DNA from: Maribacter sp. HTCC2170
GTDB taxonomy: Bacteria; Bacteroidota; Bacteroidia; Flavobacteriales; Flavobacteriaceae
Direction: 5' to 3'
DNA length: 64,000 bases
Assembly: GCF_000153165.2 (NCBI RefSeq)
Contig: NC_014472.1
Coordinates: 1,609,501-1,673,500 of the forward strand
Shown: one piece after another, positions 47,517 to 57,311 of the stretch
Layout: each line of letters starts with the position of its first letter
How positions within the stretch are numbered: the stretch's first letter is position 1
Notes under the pieces: model-generated
Seen by the model: the letters and a program-made list of their open reading frames with translations, nothing else
Database searches by the model: none
What the model was told of the DNA's origin: nothing
Translations under genes and position numbers: made by a program

Positions 47517-49376
47517 TTAATCAAGAGCTTGCCAAACGTTGTTTTCAGTATTTACATCGGCCATTAGCTGGGAGGGATCAATCATAATGGCCCGTATTTC
47601 ACTCTTTGGTCTGTTTACTGAAAACCCATACGTTGGATGAGTCCAAGGCCAATCTGGCAATACAGTTCTCTTCAGGTCTGGATAAGGATTATCTTTTTCA
47701 CCGCGCATCATTCTCAGCGGCGCATAAAAAGTTTCACGTGAGCCGTCGGTATAGACAACCAAAATATCCAAAGGCATTGGCATTAGGCCTATGCGCTCTA
47801 ATGTTATATTGGTTCTAGTACCGTCTTCAAATACATTCTTTACGCCGTAATCAATTGTGTTGGTGGTCTGTGTCCAATCCATTAAATACCAATCTAACTC
47901 CATTCCAGATACTTTTTCAGCAGTTCTTTTGATGTCGTTTGGCACAGGGTGTTTGAATTTGAAATCTTCAAAATATTTTCTAATGGTTTTCATAAGTTTG
48001 TCTTGACCAACAATATATCCCAGCTGGGAAAGGAAAATAGCACCTTTACTATAGGCGGCAATACCATAAGGCATATTTTCAGCAAACCTGTCTGCGTGGG
48101 TAGTTTGCGGTTGTTCTTTACCTGAATTTACCAAATAATAATACCCTTTATATGAGTTTTCAAACGGATTGTCTTTTTTGCTTTCTCTAATTTCATTGCT
48201 ACATAGGGCAGAAATAAAAGAGGTAAAACCTTCGTCCATCCATTCATGTTTGGCTTCATTTGTTGCCAGAACATGTTGAAACCACGAATGTGCAAGTTCA
48301 TGAATCATAGTGCCAACCACACTTCCGGGTTTGTCGCCTCCTGTAATAAGTGTGCTCATAGCATACTCCATTCCCCCATCACCTCCTTGAATCACAGAAT
48401 ATTGCTCATAAGGGTATTCTCCTATGTTCTTACTAAAAAAGCGCATGGCCTTTTCAGTCATTGGCTGCACTTTGGTCCAAGTATCAGCGTATTTAGGGTC
48501 GTTTTTGTATAAGAAATGAAGTGTAGGACCATTCTCCATTTGTAAGGTGTCATGCACGTATTCAGGATCTGCCGCCCACATAAAATCATGAACCATTGGA
48601 GCCTTAAAATGCCAGGTAAGGGTTTTACCTTTTACCTTTTTTACTTTTGTTCCAGCGACTTCATAACCATGCCCAATTTCTTGAGGGTTTTGTAAATACC
48701 CTGTTCCGCCTACAACATAGTTCTTGTCAATGGTAAGTTTTACATCAAAATTACCCCAAACACCATGGAATTCCCTGGCGATATATGGGTCAGCATGCCA
48801 ACCTTCAAAATCATATTCGGCCAGTTTTGGGTACCATTGACTCATAGAAAGGGCAACACCATCTTTATTGTTTCGCCCTGATCTTCTAATTTGAACAGGT
48901 ACTTGACCTTTAAACGCCATCTCGAACGTAGTTTTACCTCCTGATGGAATCGGTTTAACTAAATCAACTACTAAAACAGTCCCTTCCTCGTTAAAGTTAA
49001 CTTCTACACCATCTTGTTTTAACGATTTGGTATGCAAATACCCAATTTCTGAAGGAGTTAAGTCGGCAATTCTACTTTTGCCTTCATTGACCATTCGACC
49101 GTCAGGATCCTTTATGTTCTGAAGACGAATATCCATTTCACTACCAGGCTGAAATGCGTTAAAGTAAAGATGGTAATACACCCGTTTTAACTCCTCGGGT
49201 GAATTATTGGTATAAACCAGTTTTTGCGTTCCTTGGTATTGATAATTCTCAACATCCATATTAACATCCATGGTATAATCAACATGTTGTTGCCAATATG
49301 AAGTATTGTTCTGGGCTAAAGTGATTGAGCTTAGACCAATTAAAAAGATAAAGAACGCTGTTTTTTTTAACTGCAT
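47517..49376 (-). CDS. Secreted M1 family metallopeptidase
   Basis: The 619-residue exported protein has a signal peptide (to ~residue 21, TLAQ) and the M1 aminopeptidase layout: a beta-rich N-terminal domain, the substrate-recognition loop GGDGGMEYAMST (GxMEN-like, ~325), and the zinc motif HELAHSWFQH near residue 358 with the third ligand in WMDEGFTSF about 18 residues further. A helical C-terminal part is shorter than in classical PepN. It should cleave N-terminal residues from peptides in the periplasm or outside. It lies 21 bp after the S8 protease gene, so the two peptidases probably form one transcript. Confidence 0.92.
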   Translation of the reverse strand: MQLKKTAFFIFLIGLSSITLAQNNTSYWQQHVDYTMDVNMDVENYQYQGTQKLVYTNNSPEELKRVYYHLYFNAFQPGSEMDIRLQNIKDPDGRMVNEGKSRIADLTPSEIGYLHTKSLKQDGVEVNFNEEGTVLVVDLVKPIPSGGKTTFEMAFKGQVPVQIRRSGRNNKDGVALSMSQWYPKLAEYDFEGWHADPYIAREFHGVWGNFDVKLTIDKNYVVGGTGYLQNPQEIGHGYEVAGTKVKKVKGKTLTWHFKAPMVHDFMWAADPEYVHDTLQMENGPTLHFLYKNDPKYADTWTKVQPMTEKAMRFFSKNIGEYPYEQYSVIQGGDGGMEYAMSTLITGGDKPGSVVGTMIHELAHSWFQHVLATNEAKHEWMDEGFTSFISALCSNEIRESKKDNPFENSYKGYYYLVNSGKEQPQTTHADRFAENMPYGIAAYSKGAIFLSQLGYIVGQDKLMKTIRKYFEDFKFKHPVPNDIKRTAEKVSGMELDWYLMDWTQTTNTIDYGVKNVFEDGTRTNITLERIGLMPMPLDILVVYTDGSRETFYAPLRMMRGEKDNPYPDLKRTVLPDWPWTHPTYGFSVNRPKSEIRAIMIDPSQLMADVNTENNVWQALD

Positions 49377-49397
49377 AATTGAGTGTATGAAATGTAT

Positions 49398-51020
49398 TTA
49401 TTTTCGGGCTGACATCGTCCTTGCCATGAGCAAAGCGTTGTACGCATTTACTATTTTTCCCGATGTACTGATTTTGTCCAATGTATTGTTCTTAGAAGGG
49501 TCCCCGCCAAGAATTACCGTTGCTTTTGTTGGTAGGCCAGATTCCAAAATAATCTTTTTTATTTGTGGGGCGGTTAATTTTGGGTACTGTGATCGTATCA
49601 AAGCAGCAACTCCTGCAACAGCAGGTGAGGCCATAGAAGTACCTGGCATAAATTCATATTTATTGTTGGGTACTGTTGAATAAATATCGGTTCCCGGAGC
49701 AAAAACATCTACATTAACAGCACCATAATTTGAATAAGAGGCCAGCATTTCTGAACCATATTTTGGATCTAAAGCACCAACGGTAATTAGGTTGTCTGCA
49801 ATTTCAGGCCCATTATTGACTTGGTCATTTGGGAAGTTTGGATTACTTGGGTCATCTAAATTTGCTCCATCGTTGCCTGCAGCATGTACAATCAGCACAT
49901 CTTTTGAAGCCGCATATTTAATAGCTTCATAGACCCATTGCGCATTTGGAGAGAAAGATTTGCCAAAACTACCATTGATTATTTTGGCACCATTATCGAC
50001 GGCATATCTAATACCCAATGCAATATCCTTGTCGTATTCATCTCCGTTGGGTACTGCTCTAATACTCATTATGGCTACATTATTCGCCACGCCATTTGCA
50101 CCCTTACCATTGTTTCGTTCTGCCGCAATAATTCCAGCAACGTGAGTACCATGACTTTCGTCCTCGACTCTGTTTTGAGGATTACCATTTCCGTATTTTG
50201 TGTCCAAAAGATCATACGGATCATCACCTACAACTTTTCGACCATCAAAATCAACCTTCAGGTTGTAATTCAATTGCTCTGTAAAGTGTTTAATGCCGTC
50301 TTCAACCTGTTTGATAAGTTCTGGGATGCTATCTTCATAGGTATACATTTGCATCAAAACGCCGATATGTTGTTGTAGGGTCTGATCTTCTGTTTTGATT
50401 CCCGACACATCTTTTTTGGTGTAATCTTCCTTACCCAAATGCTGTTTTACTGCCGAATCGGCACTCTTTACTGCTTGTAAAATCTGTTCATATCGTTGTT
50501 TATTGCCAACTGCTTCTTGATTTTCTTGATCCAACTTAGCTTTGGCATTTGCCTGTAAACTAGCATCACCCAACTTCAATCTTAAGATTCTAGCATATTC
50601 AAGCTGTTCATTATAAGATTCTCCCAAGAAATTGTAACCATGAATATCATCGATATAACCATTATTATCATCATCCTTACCATTGCCCGGTCTTTCTTTT
50701 CTATTTGTCCACAGAACACCATCTAAATCTTCATGTTTTAGATCTATACCTGAATCAAGAACAGCAACAATTACCTTTGTTCCTTTTTTTGTGCCTATTA
50801 TCTCGGCATAAGCCTTGTTCACACTCATGCCCGGAATAGTGTCCGTTGCTAGATCAGCATGTCCCCATGACTTTTTCTGACTTTCAGATAATTCTGCCAC
50901 TTTTAGGGGCATGGTATCTATATTTTCAACAGGAGTCAATACCATGGATGTTGCACCACAACTTATTATAAGTGCTGTTGCAGTAATACTTAAGAACGAT
51001 TTGAATATGATTCGTTTCAT
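49398..51020 (-). CDS. Subtilisin-like (S8) serine protease lipoprotein
   Basis: The 540-residue lipoprotein (lipobox IISC, Cys21) contains the subtilase triad: Asp in AVLDSGIDLKHEDL (~92), His in ESHGTHVAGIIAA (~293), Ser in GTSMASPAVAG (~462). Between Asp and His is an insert of about 150 residues (GNGKDDDNNGYIDDIHGYNF followed by a helical, charged stretch of ARILRLKLGDASLQ type), larger than in standard subtilisins and probably a flexible or regulatory lid. It degrades proteins at the cell envelope. It is transcribed ahead of the M1 peptidase. Confidence 0.92.
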   Translation of the reverse strand: MKRIIFKSFLSITATALIISCGATSMVLTPVENIDTMPLKVAELSESQKKSWGHADLATDTIPGMSVNKAYAEIIGTKKGTKVIVAVLDSGIDLKHEDLDGVLWTNRKERPGNGKDDDNNGYIDDIHGYNFLGESYNEQLEYARILRLKLGDASLQANAKAKLDQENQEAVGNKQRYEQILQAVKSADSAVKQHLGKEDYTKKDVSGIKTEDQTLQQHIGVLMQMYTYEDSIPELIKQVEDGIKHFTEQLNYNLKVDFDGRKVVGDDPYDLLDTKYGNGNPQNRVEDESHGTHVAGIIAAERNNGKGANGVANNVAIMSIRAVPNGDEYDKDIALGIRYAVDNGAKIINGSFGKSFSPNAQWVYEAIKYAASKDVLIVHAAGNDGANLDDPSNPNFPNDQVNNGPEIADNLITVGALDPKYGSEMLASYSNYGAVNVDVFAPGTDIYSTVPNNKYEFMPGTSMASPAVAGVAALIRSQYPKLTAPQIKKIILESGLPTKATVILGGDPSKNNTLDKISTSGKIVNAYNALLMARTMSARK

Positions 51021-51122
51021 TTTATTAATTTAAGTTAGTGTCTAAAGTTTATAATGGAATTTTATTTGTAGGAAGTATATATTATATCAGAATGGAAATT
51101 TACGAAAATCCTTGAACATGGT

Positions 51123-51983
51123 TTAATTGAAAACTTCATGAAATGTATGTGTTTTATCTAGCCGCACTCCTCTTTCTGTATTTTTCAAAGTGCATATTTG
51201 ATTATGGGCATCATGTTCTAAAAACAAGTAGTACTCATTTGCAACGGCATCATTCATAAACAACTGCTTCTCTGCCATACTTAGCAGGGGCCGTGTATCG
51301 TAACCCATTACATAGGGAACAGGAATGTGCCCTGCAGTTGGCACTAAATCAGCAGTGAACACTAAGGTCTTTTCTTTGTAACTAATATGTGGCAACATTT
51401 GTTTGTCTGTATGACCATCAACAAAAAGAATACCAAAACCCAATTCTGATTTTTCTATATATGGTTTTTCGCTTTTTTCAATAAACTTCAATTGACCACT
51501 TTCTTGCATTGGCAAAAGATTCTCTTTCAAAAAAGATGCTTTTTCACGCACATTGGGCTCGGTGGCCCATAGCCAGTGGTCTCTATTGGTCCAAAAATGG
51601 GCATTCTTGAATGCAGGTTCATAGCTTGTGCGATCTTTATTCCATTGAATGCTTCCCCCACAATGATCAAAATGTAAATGGGTCATAAAGACATCTGTTA
51701 TATCATCTCTATGAAATCCATATTTTTTCAGTGAATTATCCAAGGTGTGATCTCCCCATTGATAGTAATAGCCAAAGAATTTGTCAGATTGCTTATTTCC
51801 CATACCAGTATCAATCAATATGAGTCGGTTACCATCTTCAAGCAAGAGGCTTCGGGCGGCCATATCGATCATGTTATTATTATCAGCTGGGTTGGTCCTG
51901 TTCCAAATAGATTTTGGCACCACTCCAAACATGGCACCGCCATCCAATTTAAAATTTCCGGTCTCTATGGGGTATAATGTCAT
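51123..51983 (-). CDS. MBL-fold metallohydrolase, lactonase-like
   Basis: The 286-residue protein has the metallo-beta-lactamase fold with THLHFDHCGGS near residue 104 (HxHxDH two-metal motif), VDGHTDKQMLPH (~200) with a further His, and LVFTADLVPTAGHIP supplying the bridging Asp. The N-terminal IDTGMGNKQ is typical of AHL-lactonase/MlaH-like members, but substrate cannot be deduced. No signal peptide is visible, so it is cytoplasmic. It is monocistronic between the S8 protease and the SulP genes. Confidence 0.88.
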   Translation of the reverse strand: MTLYPIETGNFKLDGGAMFGVVPKSIWNRTNPADNNNMIDMAARSLLLEDGNRLILIDTGMGNKQSDKFFGYYYQWGDHTLDNSLKKYGFHRDDITDVFMTHLHFDHCGGSIQWNKDRTSYEPAFKNAHFWTNRDHWLWATEPNVREKASFLKENLLPMQESGQLKFIEKSEKPYIEKSELGFGILFVDGHTDKQMLPHISYKEKTLVFTADLVPTAGHIPVPYVMGYDTRPLLSMAEKQLFMNDAVANEYYLFLEHDAHNQICTLKNTERGVRLDKTHTFHEVFN

Positions 51984-52068
51984 TCAAGTAAAATAAAGAG
52001 GCTGCAAATTAAGAAAAGGATAGTGGATTTTTTCCTTGGGCCGAAGTTTAATGGGCCCTTTTAACAAA

Positions 52069-54285
52069 TTATAACTTTTTTTGCATCAATTCTCTGAATT
52101 GTTGGCCAAAATATAGCAATGCTTTGATTTCCTGAACGCTTAATAGTCGTTCTTTCTTAAGAATCAATAAAGACGTACCGTTAGATTCAATATGATAGTA
52201 AGGATGGCTCTCTAAAAAGAGGATTAAATCATCTGAAAACATAGTATGTATTGCATCAGTATTTTCACCACTTAAATAAAACCGCCTGTTAAAATCAGGA
52301 TGATTTTTAATTTCAATATCCCTAAACCCTGCCAATCCGTATTTAAAGTCCAACAACCCTTCTTTATCCAAAGTAAAGACTGGTATTTCACAGTTTAGAT
52401 TAATGTGCATTACTGTCGTCTTGACAACTTCACGTGCTATAAAGGCACCTTCTGTAAACTCAACATCGAACAATTCATAGCGATTTTTTTCATCGGATAA
52501 GGTGTTGTACAGATAGGGAATTTCACGGGTTCTGAAAAACACAAAATCACTTAAGAAGCTTGTCTCAGTATTTTTTTTGGCATTATAGGAAAGATCAAAA
52601 TCACTAGCTGTTGCCTCTAAAAGTTTTTGTCGCTTAGTAAAGTAGCGTTCAATCGGCTTAATTTTATCAAAAGGGATGATTTTACGAATGGCGAAAGGAT
52701 GGTGTGAATCGGCCTCATGCTTATCTAACCCTATTATTTCGATGCTCCCTCCTTTTTTTGTGAACGTTTCGGTATAGTTTTCCAATCCTTCCATTACCGT
52801 GTGGTCCACAAAATTACAGAGCGAAAAATCGAGGATAACATCTTCATTTTCGGGGACAACATCCAGTTTGCTCTTTAGCTTATAGAAATTAATGAAAGTA
52901 CAGAAGTATTTGATGCTTATATAAAAGTTACCCCCATCTTTTTCTTTGTACAAAAGAACGTTTGGCTTCGCCATATGACTAAGGAAAAAGCCAACATCTT
53001 TATTGATTATGGCATGAATGATAAATGTTATTAAGATACCGGCACTAATACCCGTAATAAGGTTTGTAAATAAAGTGGTTAATAGAGTAGTCAGGAATAT
53101 GATGATTTGTTCCCGTCCTATTTTGGCAATCTTGGTGATGGTTTTCGGCGTCGCAAGCTTATAACCCGTATAGACTAAAATTGCAGCTAGGGCAGCTAAA
53201 GGAATTCTGCGTAGTTGTTCTTGGAAAAGAAGTACAAAAACCACTAAAAATGTTGCATGGAAAAAATTTGCAGACCTATTAGTCGCCCCATTGTTAACGT
53301 TCACCGAGCTTCTAGCAATTACGGTCACTACATTTAGACCACCCAGAAACCCGCTTATAGTAGTAGCCAACCCCAACGCCTTTAAATCTTTATTCACATT
53401 TGATCTTCTACTTTGTGGATCTAATTTGTCAACCGCCTTTATGCTCAGTAATGATTCTATACTTGCAATAAGGGTAATTGCCACAACAGCCTGTATAAAA
53501 TCTCCTTGCAATGCCTTGGAGAAATCAGGGAATGCTAGATTTGTGACCACATCATCAGGAATATTGATCAGATATGAACCATCCATAGGGTAAGGGATGT
53601 TGAGAGCGGCCAAAAGATAACTCATACCTACTGTTAGTATAAGAATCCACATGGGCGCAGGCACTAAGTGAAAATATTCATTTCTGATCTTGGAATAGAA
53701 AACCATTATCAAAAGACTAACCACTCCTATACCGGCCGCTACTACAGAAGACATATCAGAATTTTGGAATATCTCTAAAATCCCAGATGGTATTTTTCCA
53801 AGTAGTCCAATGATGCTCCCGCTTTCATTGTTGTGTCCAATCATGATATGAAACTGTTTGGCTAAAATCCCCAAACCAATTGCGGCGAGCATACCCTCAA
53901 TCGCAGAAGCTGGAAAAAAATCAGCCAAGCGACCCATTTTCAGGAATCCAAGCAAAATCATCAATACCCCAGATACGACTATAGCGGCCAAAGTAAAAAG
54001 AAAACCTTGGTACATATCCCCCTCACCCAAAGTAGTGATTGCCCCTAGCAGTACAATGACCAAACCATTTCCCGGACCGGTAATGGTAACATTTGACCCA
54101 CCTAAAATTGAAGCCACAATGCCACCAACTACTGCCGCAATAATACCAGAAATGGGCGGAGCTTCACTGGCCAAGGCTAGTCCTAATCCTAAGGGAAGTG
54201 CAATCAAAGAAACAACAAAACCCGAGAAAATATTCTTGGGTAATGCTTTGACAAATGTCTTGGTATGGTTGGTTTTTGCTGACAC
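52069..54285 (-). CDS. SulP family inorganic anion transporter with STAS and extra C-terminal domain
   Basis: The 738-residue protein has a SulP membrane domain (residues ~15-430) starting FSGFVVSLIALPLGLGLALASEAPP and with GGSNVTITGPGNGLV, followed by a STAS-like segment (~470-545; DVILDFSLCNFVDHTVMEG). SulP proteins move sulfate, bicarbonate or other anions. A further ~170 residues follow (EIPVFTLDKEGLLDF... HPDFNRRFYLSGENTDAI... LFLESHPYYHIE), ending at 738. This does not belong to STAS and looks like a DUF3137-type domain. The gene starts 3 bp after a universal stress protein gene, so the transporter may be controlled with or by it. Confidence 0.9.
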   Translation of the reverse strand: MSAKTNHTKTFVKALPKNIFSGFVVSLIALPLGLGLALASEAPPISGIIAAVVGGIVASILGGSNVTITGPGNGLVIVLLGAITTLGEGDMYQGFLFTLAAIVVSGVLMILLGFLKMGRLADFFPASAIEGMLAAIGLGILAKQFHIMIGHNNESGSIIGLLGKIPSGILEIFQNSDMSSVVAAGIGVVSLLIMVFYSKIRNEYFHLVPAPMWILILTVGMSYLLAALNIPYPMDGSYLINIPDDVVTNLAFPDFSKALQGDFIQAVVAITLIASIESLLSIKAVDKLDPQSRRSNVNKDLKALGLATTISGFLGGLNVVTVIARSSVNVNNGATNRSANFFHATFLVVFVLLFQEQLRRIPLAALAAILVYTGYKLATPKTITKIAKIGREQIIIFLTTLLTTLFTNLITGISAGILITFIIHAIINKDVGFFLSHMAKPNVLLYKEKDGGNFYISIKYFCTFINFYKLKSKLDVVPENEDVILDFSLCNFVDHTVMEGLENYTETFTKKGGSIEIIGLDKHEADSHHPFAIRKIIPFDKIKPIERYFTKRQKLLEATASDFDLSYNAKKNTETSFLSDFVFFRTREIPYLYNTLSDEKNRYELFDVEFTEGAFIAREVVKTTVMHINLNCEIPVFTLDKEGLLDFKYGLAGFRDIEIKNHPDFNRRFYLSGENTDAIHTMFSDDLILFLESHPYYHIESNGTSLLILKKERLLSVQEIKALLYFGQQFRELMQKKL

Positions 54286-54288
54286 GTT

Positions 54289-55146
54289 TTATCTTCGAAT
54301 TATCAAAAGGTCAGTTGGTAAATCAGATAATATATGTTCTAGGTCATGCGGAAAAATCCGATCCAAAATACCTGTTTTGGTAGGTGCGTTCATAACCAAT
54401 AGGTCCGCTCTCACTACTTCGGCATAATGACCTATAGAATATCCTCTTTGTCCAAAAATACTTTGGGTTTTCACTTTTACCGAACCGGTAAGTGAAATGG
54501 GCAGCTCAGAGACAAGTTTACGAACCCTTGATTCTTCACGATGTTTAAGTCTTTCTTTGACCAAATTTGCCTTTTTCAATGATCTGTCATCTTCCACGGT
54601 AACATGTATCTCACTTTGTAGAATCTCTTCTACGATTGTCAATTGTTGCGCGCCAAGTGCATTGGCCACATAAAAGGCATCGGTAATTGCCAAAGGCGTA
54701 TCAGGAGCGTCCAAACCATTAACAACAACATTTGTGCAAGGTACTCGTACGGCAGATGGCTTGATCAATAGCAATACCGAGCAGCATACCTTTCTTGTCA
54801 ATTTACGCGCAATAGACCCTACATAAAATTGGAACATATTCTCATGCTGCAATGCACCGAGAACCAATAGGTCGATTTTAAGAGTATCGCATGCGTTTAA
54901 AATAACATCATATGGTTTCCCCTGTTTCCATTGGATATCAATATCCAGGTCTTTGTGTTCAGTTTCAGCCAGTAATCGATTGATTTTATTGGATTTCTCT
55001 TCGGATTTTTCACCTACGTGCAGTAAAATCAATTTAGCATTAAAAAAATATGCGATTCGAGCGGTCTCCATTACATTCACTTTTAGTGAAGGCGAGAAAG
55101 CAAAGCCAAATAATATGGTTTTAAAAGGATGGATACCGTTCTGCAT
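54289..55146 (-). CDS. Tandem universal stress protein
   Basis: The 285-residue cytoplasmic protein has two USP-like domains. The first (~8-140) shows KTILFGFAFSPSLK, KLILLHVG, DLLVLGALQHENMFQFYVGSIARKLTRKVCCSVLLL, where the GxxxxG-type nucleotide loop is partly degenerate. The second (~148-285) has TNVVVNGLDAPDTPLAITDAFYVANALGAQQLTIVEE and RADLLVMNAPTK...HDLEHILSDLPTDLLII. USPs bind ATP or act in stress signalling. It is the first gene of a two-gene operon with SulP (3-bp gap) and divergent from the CPA antiporter. A link between ion or bicarbonate uptake and stress is an inference. Confidence 0.85.
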   Translation of the reverse strand: MQNGIHPFKTILFGFAFSPSLKVNVMETARIAYFFNAKLILLHVGEKSEEKSNKINRLLAETEHKDLDIDIQWKQGKPYDVILNACDTLKIDLLVLGALQHENMFQFYVGSIARKLTRKVCCSVLLLIKPSAVRVPCTNVVVNGLDAPDTPLAITDAFYVANALGAQQLTIVEEILQSEIHVTVEDDRSLKKANLVKERLKHREESRVRKLVSELPISLTGSVKVKTQSIFGQRGYSIGHYAEVVRADLLVMNAPTKTGILDRIFPHDLEHILSDLPTDLLIIRR

Positions 55147-55252
55147 GAAAAAAGATTGAAAGTCGAATATAACAATATTTATTTAGCAAATTCTTGATTC
55201 GTCAAATTGTACATTTTGCAATAAAAGGGTATTTTTCGTTAAATTTTTAATA

Positions 55253-57076
55253 ATGATCGAATTAGCGGGAATCATCATTTTTGGAATTATAGCTCAATGG
55301 TTCGCCTGGAAGTTTAAAATCCCGGCAATACTTCCACTAATTCTCATTGGTTTATTGGTGGGCCCAATAGCAGCTGAATATTTATCCGAGGACGGTACCA
55401 AGTGGATTGAACCTATTTGGAATGGTACTGAAGGCTTGTTTCCTGGAGAAAGTCTATTTCACTTTGTTTCTTTGGCCATAAGCATAATACTATTTGAAGG
55501 AGGGTTGACGCTAAAATTGAGTGAGATTAAAAATGTTGGCCCGGTCATTACCAAATTGATTACGCTTGGATCTGTTGTCACTTTTTTTGGAGCGGCTATT
55601 GCGGCACATTTTATATTTGATTTAAGTTGGCAAATTTCTTATTTATTCTCGGCTTTAATCATAGTCACAGGGCCAACGGTGATTACGCCAATTTTAAGAA
55701 ACATTCCTTTGAAGAAGGATGTATCTACCGTTTTAAAATGGGAAGGTATCTTGATAGATCCCGTAGGTGCTTTGGTGGCCGTATTAGTGTTCGAATTCAT
55801 AAGTGTCGAAGCAGGCGGAGAATTCACAAAAACCGCTTTGGTTGAATTTGGAAAAATTGTTTTGTTTGGTTTTACCTTCGGTTTCACATTTGCACATGCG
55901 TTGAATTTTGCAATAACCAAAAATTGGATACCACATTATCTATTGAATGTGCTTTCACTTGCGTCAGTGCTTGGTGTTTTTGTATTATCAGATAGTTTTG
56001 CACATGAATCCGGCCTTTTGGCAGTGGTAGTTATGGGGATGGTACTTGGTAATTTCAATTCGACTTATTTAAAAGAAATGCTCTACTTCAAAGAATCTTT
56101 AAGTGTGCTTCTTATTTCCATTCTCTTTATTCTTCTGGCGGCAAATATTAATATGGAAGACCTTTTATTGATATATAATTGGAAAACGGTCGTGCTTTTC
56201 GCTATCGTTGTTTTTCTTATTAGACCAATAGGTGTTTTTCTTAGTACCAGGAATTCAAAACTCAAATTGAATGAAAAACTATTTATCAGTTGGGTGGGTC
56301 CTAGAGGTATTGTCGCAGCAGGTATCGCCTCCTTATTTGGATTGAAATTAGCAAGAGATGGAGTAGAAGGGGCTAACTACATTACCCCTTTGGTATTTAT
56401 GATTGTACTTGGCACCGTGTTATTGAATGCAACCACTGCAAGGTATATTGCAAAAATAGTTGGTGTTTTCTTGAGAAAATCTGAAGGAATTGTAATTATA
56501 GGTGCCTCCCAGGTATCAATTCTAATAGCCGAGTATCTATTTAACAATGATCGTCATGTTGTCTTGATCGATAACAATGAATCAAATATCAATAAAGCAA
56601 AGGCATTGGGATTGGAAGCGTTTAACGCCAATATCTATTCAGACGCGTTAACAGATAATATAGAGCTTAATGATGTTGGATATTTAATGGCGATGACGGG
56701 AAATGCTGAAATAAACAGTTATGCGATTAATAAATTTCGAAATCAATTTGGTGAAAATGGAGCATTTAGATTGGTCACTTCAGATGAAATGAAAAATTCA
56801 AAGGACAACCCAAAAGAGGGATTGTTTTCGCATACTGATGACTTTATTAAATTGGTAGAAACGAGTAGGAAATATCCAAAAATCCATGAAATTAAGATAA
56901 ATGATCAAGCACATTACGAACGTCTTATCGAGGTCACTAAAAGTGATGAAGATATTATTCCAATATTCTTGAAAAAACCTGGTGGTGATTTAAAAATTAT
57001 GCCATCTTATAGCAAGGAAATCAAGGATATAGAAGAAGGATATTTATTGGTTTATTTGGGAAAACCATTTGTTTGA
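55253..57076 (+). CDS. CPA-type cation:proton antiporter with TrkA-N domain
   Basis: The 607-residue inner-membrane protein has ~12 helices (residues 1-395) of the NhaP/KefB type, with SLAISIILFEGGLTLKLSEIKNVG (~75-98), IIVTGPTVITPILRNIP (~137-153, the ion-binding discontinuous helix) and SWVGPRGIVAAGIASLFGL (~344-362, conserved Arg-Gly-Ile). A TrkA-N/RCK domain follows (~410-530; IVIIGASQVSILIAEYLF with a nucleotide loop and a VVLIDNN strand) and a short C-terminal part. The RCK domain usually senses NAD(H) or another ligand and gates K+ or Na+/H+ exchange. A partial -7 box TACATTTTG ends 35 bp upstream. It is divergent from the USP-SulP operon. Confidence 0.9.
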   Translation: MIELAGIIIFGIIAQWFAWKFKIPAILPLILIGLLVGPIAAEYLSEDGTKWIEPIWNGTEGLFPGESLFHFVSLAISIILFEGGLTLKLSEIKNVGPVITKLITLGSVVTFFGAAIAAHFIFDLSWQISYLFSALIIVTGPTVITPILRNIPLKKDVSTVLKWEGILIDPVGALVAVLVFEFISVEAGGEFTKTALVEFGKIVLFGFTFGFTFAHALNFAITKNWIPHYLLNVLSLASVLGVFVLSDSFAHESGLLAVVVMGMVLGNFNSTYLKEMLYFKESLSVLLISILFILLAANINMEDLLLIYNWKTVVLFAIVVFLIRPIGVFLSTRNSKLKLNEKLFISWVGPRGIVAAGIASLFGLKLARDGVEGANYITPLVFMIVLGTVLLNATTARYIAKIVGVFLRKSEGIVIIGASQVSILIAEYLFNNDRHVVLIDNNESNINKAKALGLEAFNANIYSDALTDNIELNDVGYLMAMTGNAEINSYAINKFRNQFGENGAFRLVTSDEMKNSKDNPKEGLFSHTDDFIKLVETSRKYPKIHEIKINDQAHYERLIEVTKSDEDIIPIFLKKPGGDLKIMPSYSKEIKDIEEGYLLVYLGKPFV

Positions 57077-57077
57077 A

Positions 57078-57311
57078 TTATCCTGAGAAAGGTTCAGCTC
57101 TCCAAATGGTAACAGAGATATCTTCCGGGTCTACTTCATAGTTTTTACCTGCTACCAATTTAAAGAAATGAATAGAGGATTCGTTCTTTATTTTATTCAT
57201 TAACATGGCTGTATCGATCTCTCCACTTTCTTGATGCCAGGTAAAAATTGAATTCTCCTCGATTTGGATAATACGGTGCTTTGCCGTGAATTGGGCAATA
57301 TATAATGTCAT
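57078..57311 (-). CDS. Small hypothetical protein
   Basis: The 77-residue soluble protein is not recognised. It is polar with strands such as IIQIEENSIFTWHQESGEID and ISVTIWRAEPFSG, has no signal peptide, Cys or obvious motif. Its stop lies one base from the stop of the antiporter on the other strand. The long clean frame and normal codon use make it likely real, but it could also be a chance frame. Confidence 0.5.
   Translation of the reverse strand: MTLYIAQFTAKHRIIQIEENSIFTWHQESGEIDTAMLMNKIKNESSIHFFKLVAGKNYEVDPEDISVTIWRAEPFSG

Noticed and set aside
55194-55218. TTG and TACATTTTG before the CPA antiporter as a complete promoter.
   Set aside because: The spacer is only 13 bp and the -7 box has an extra T, so the match to the consensus is too weak to list as a feature.
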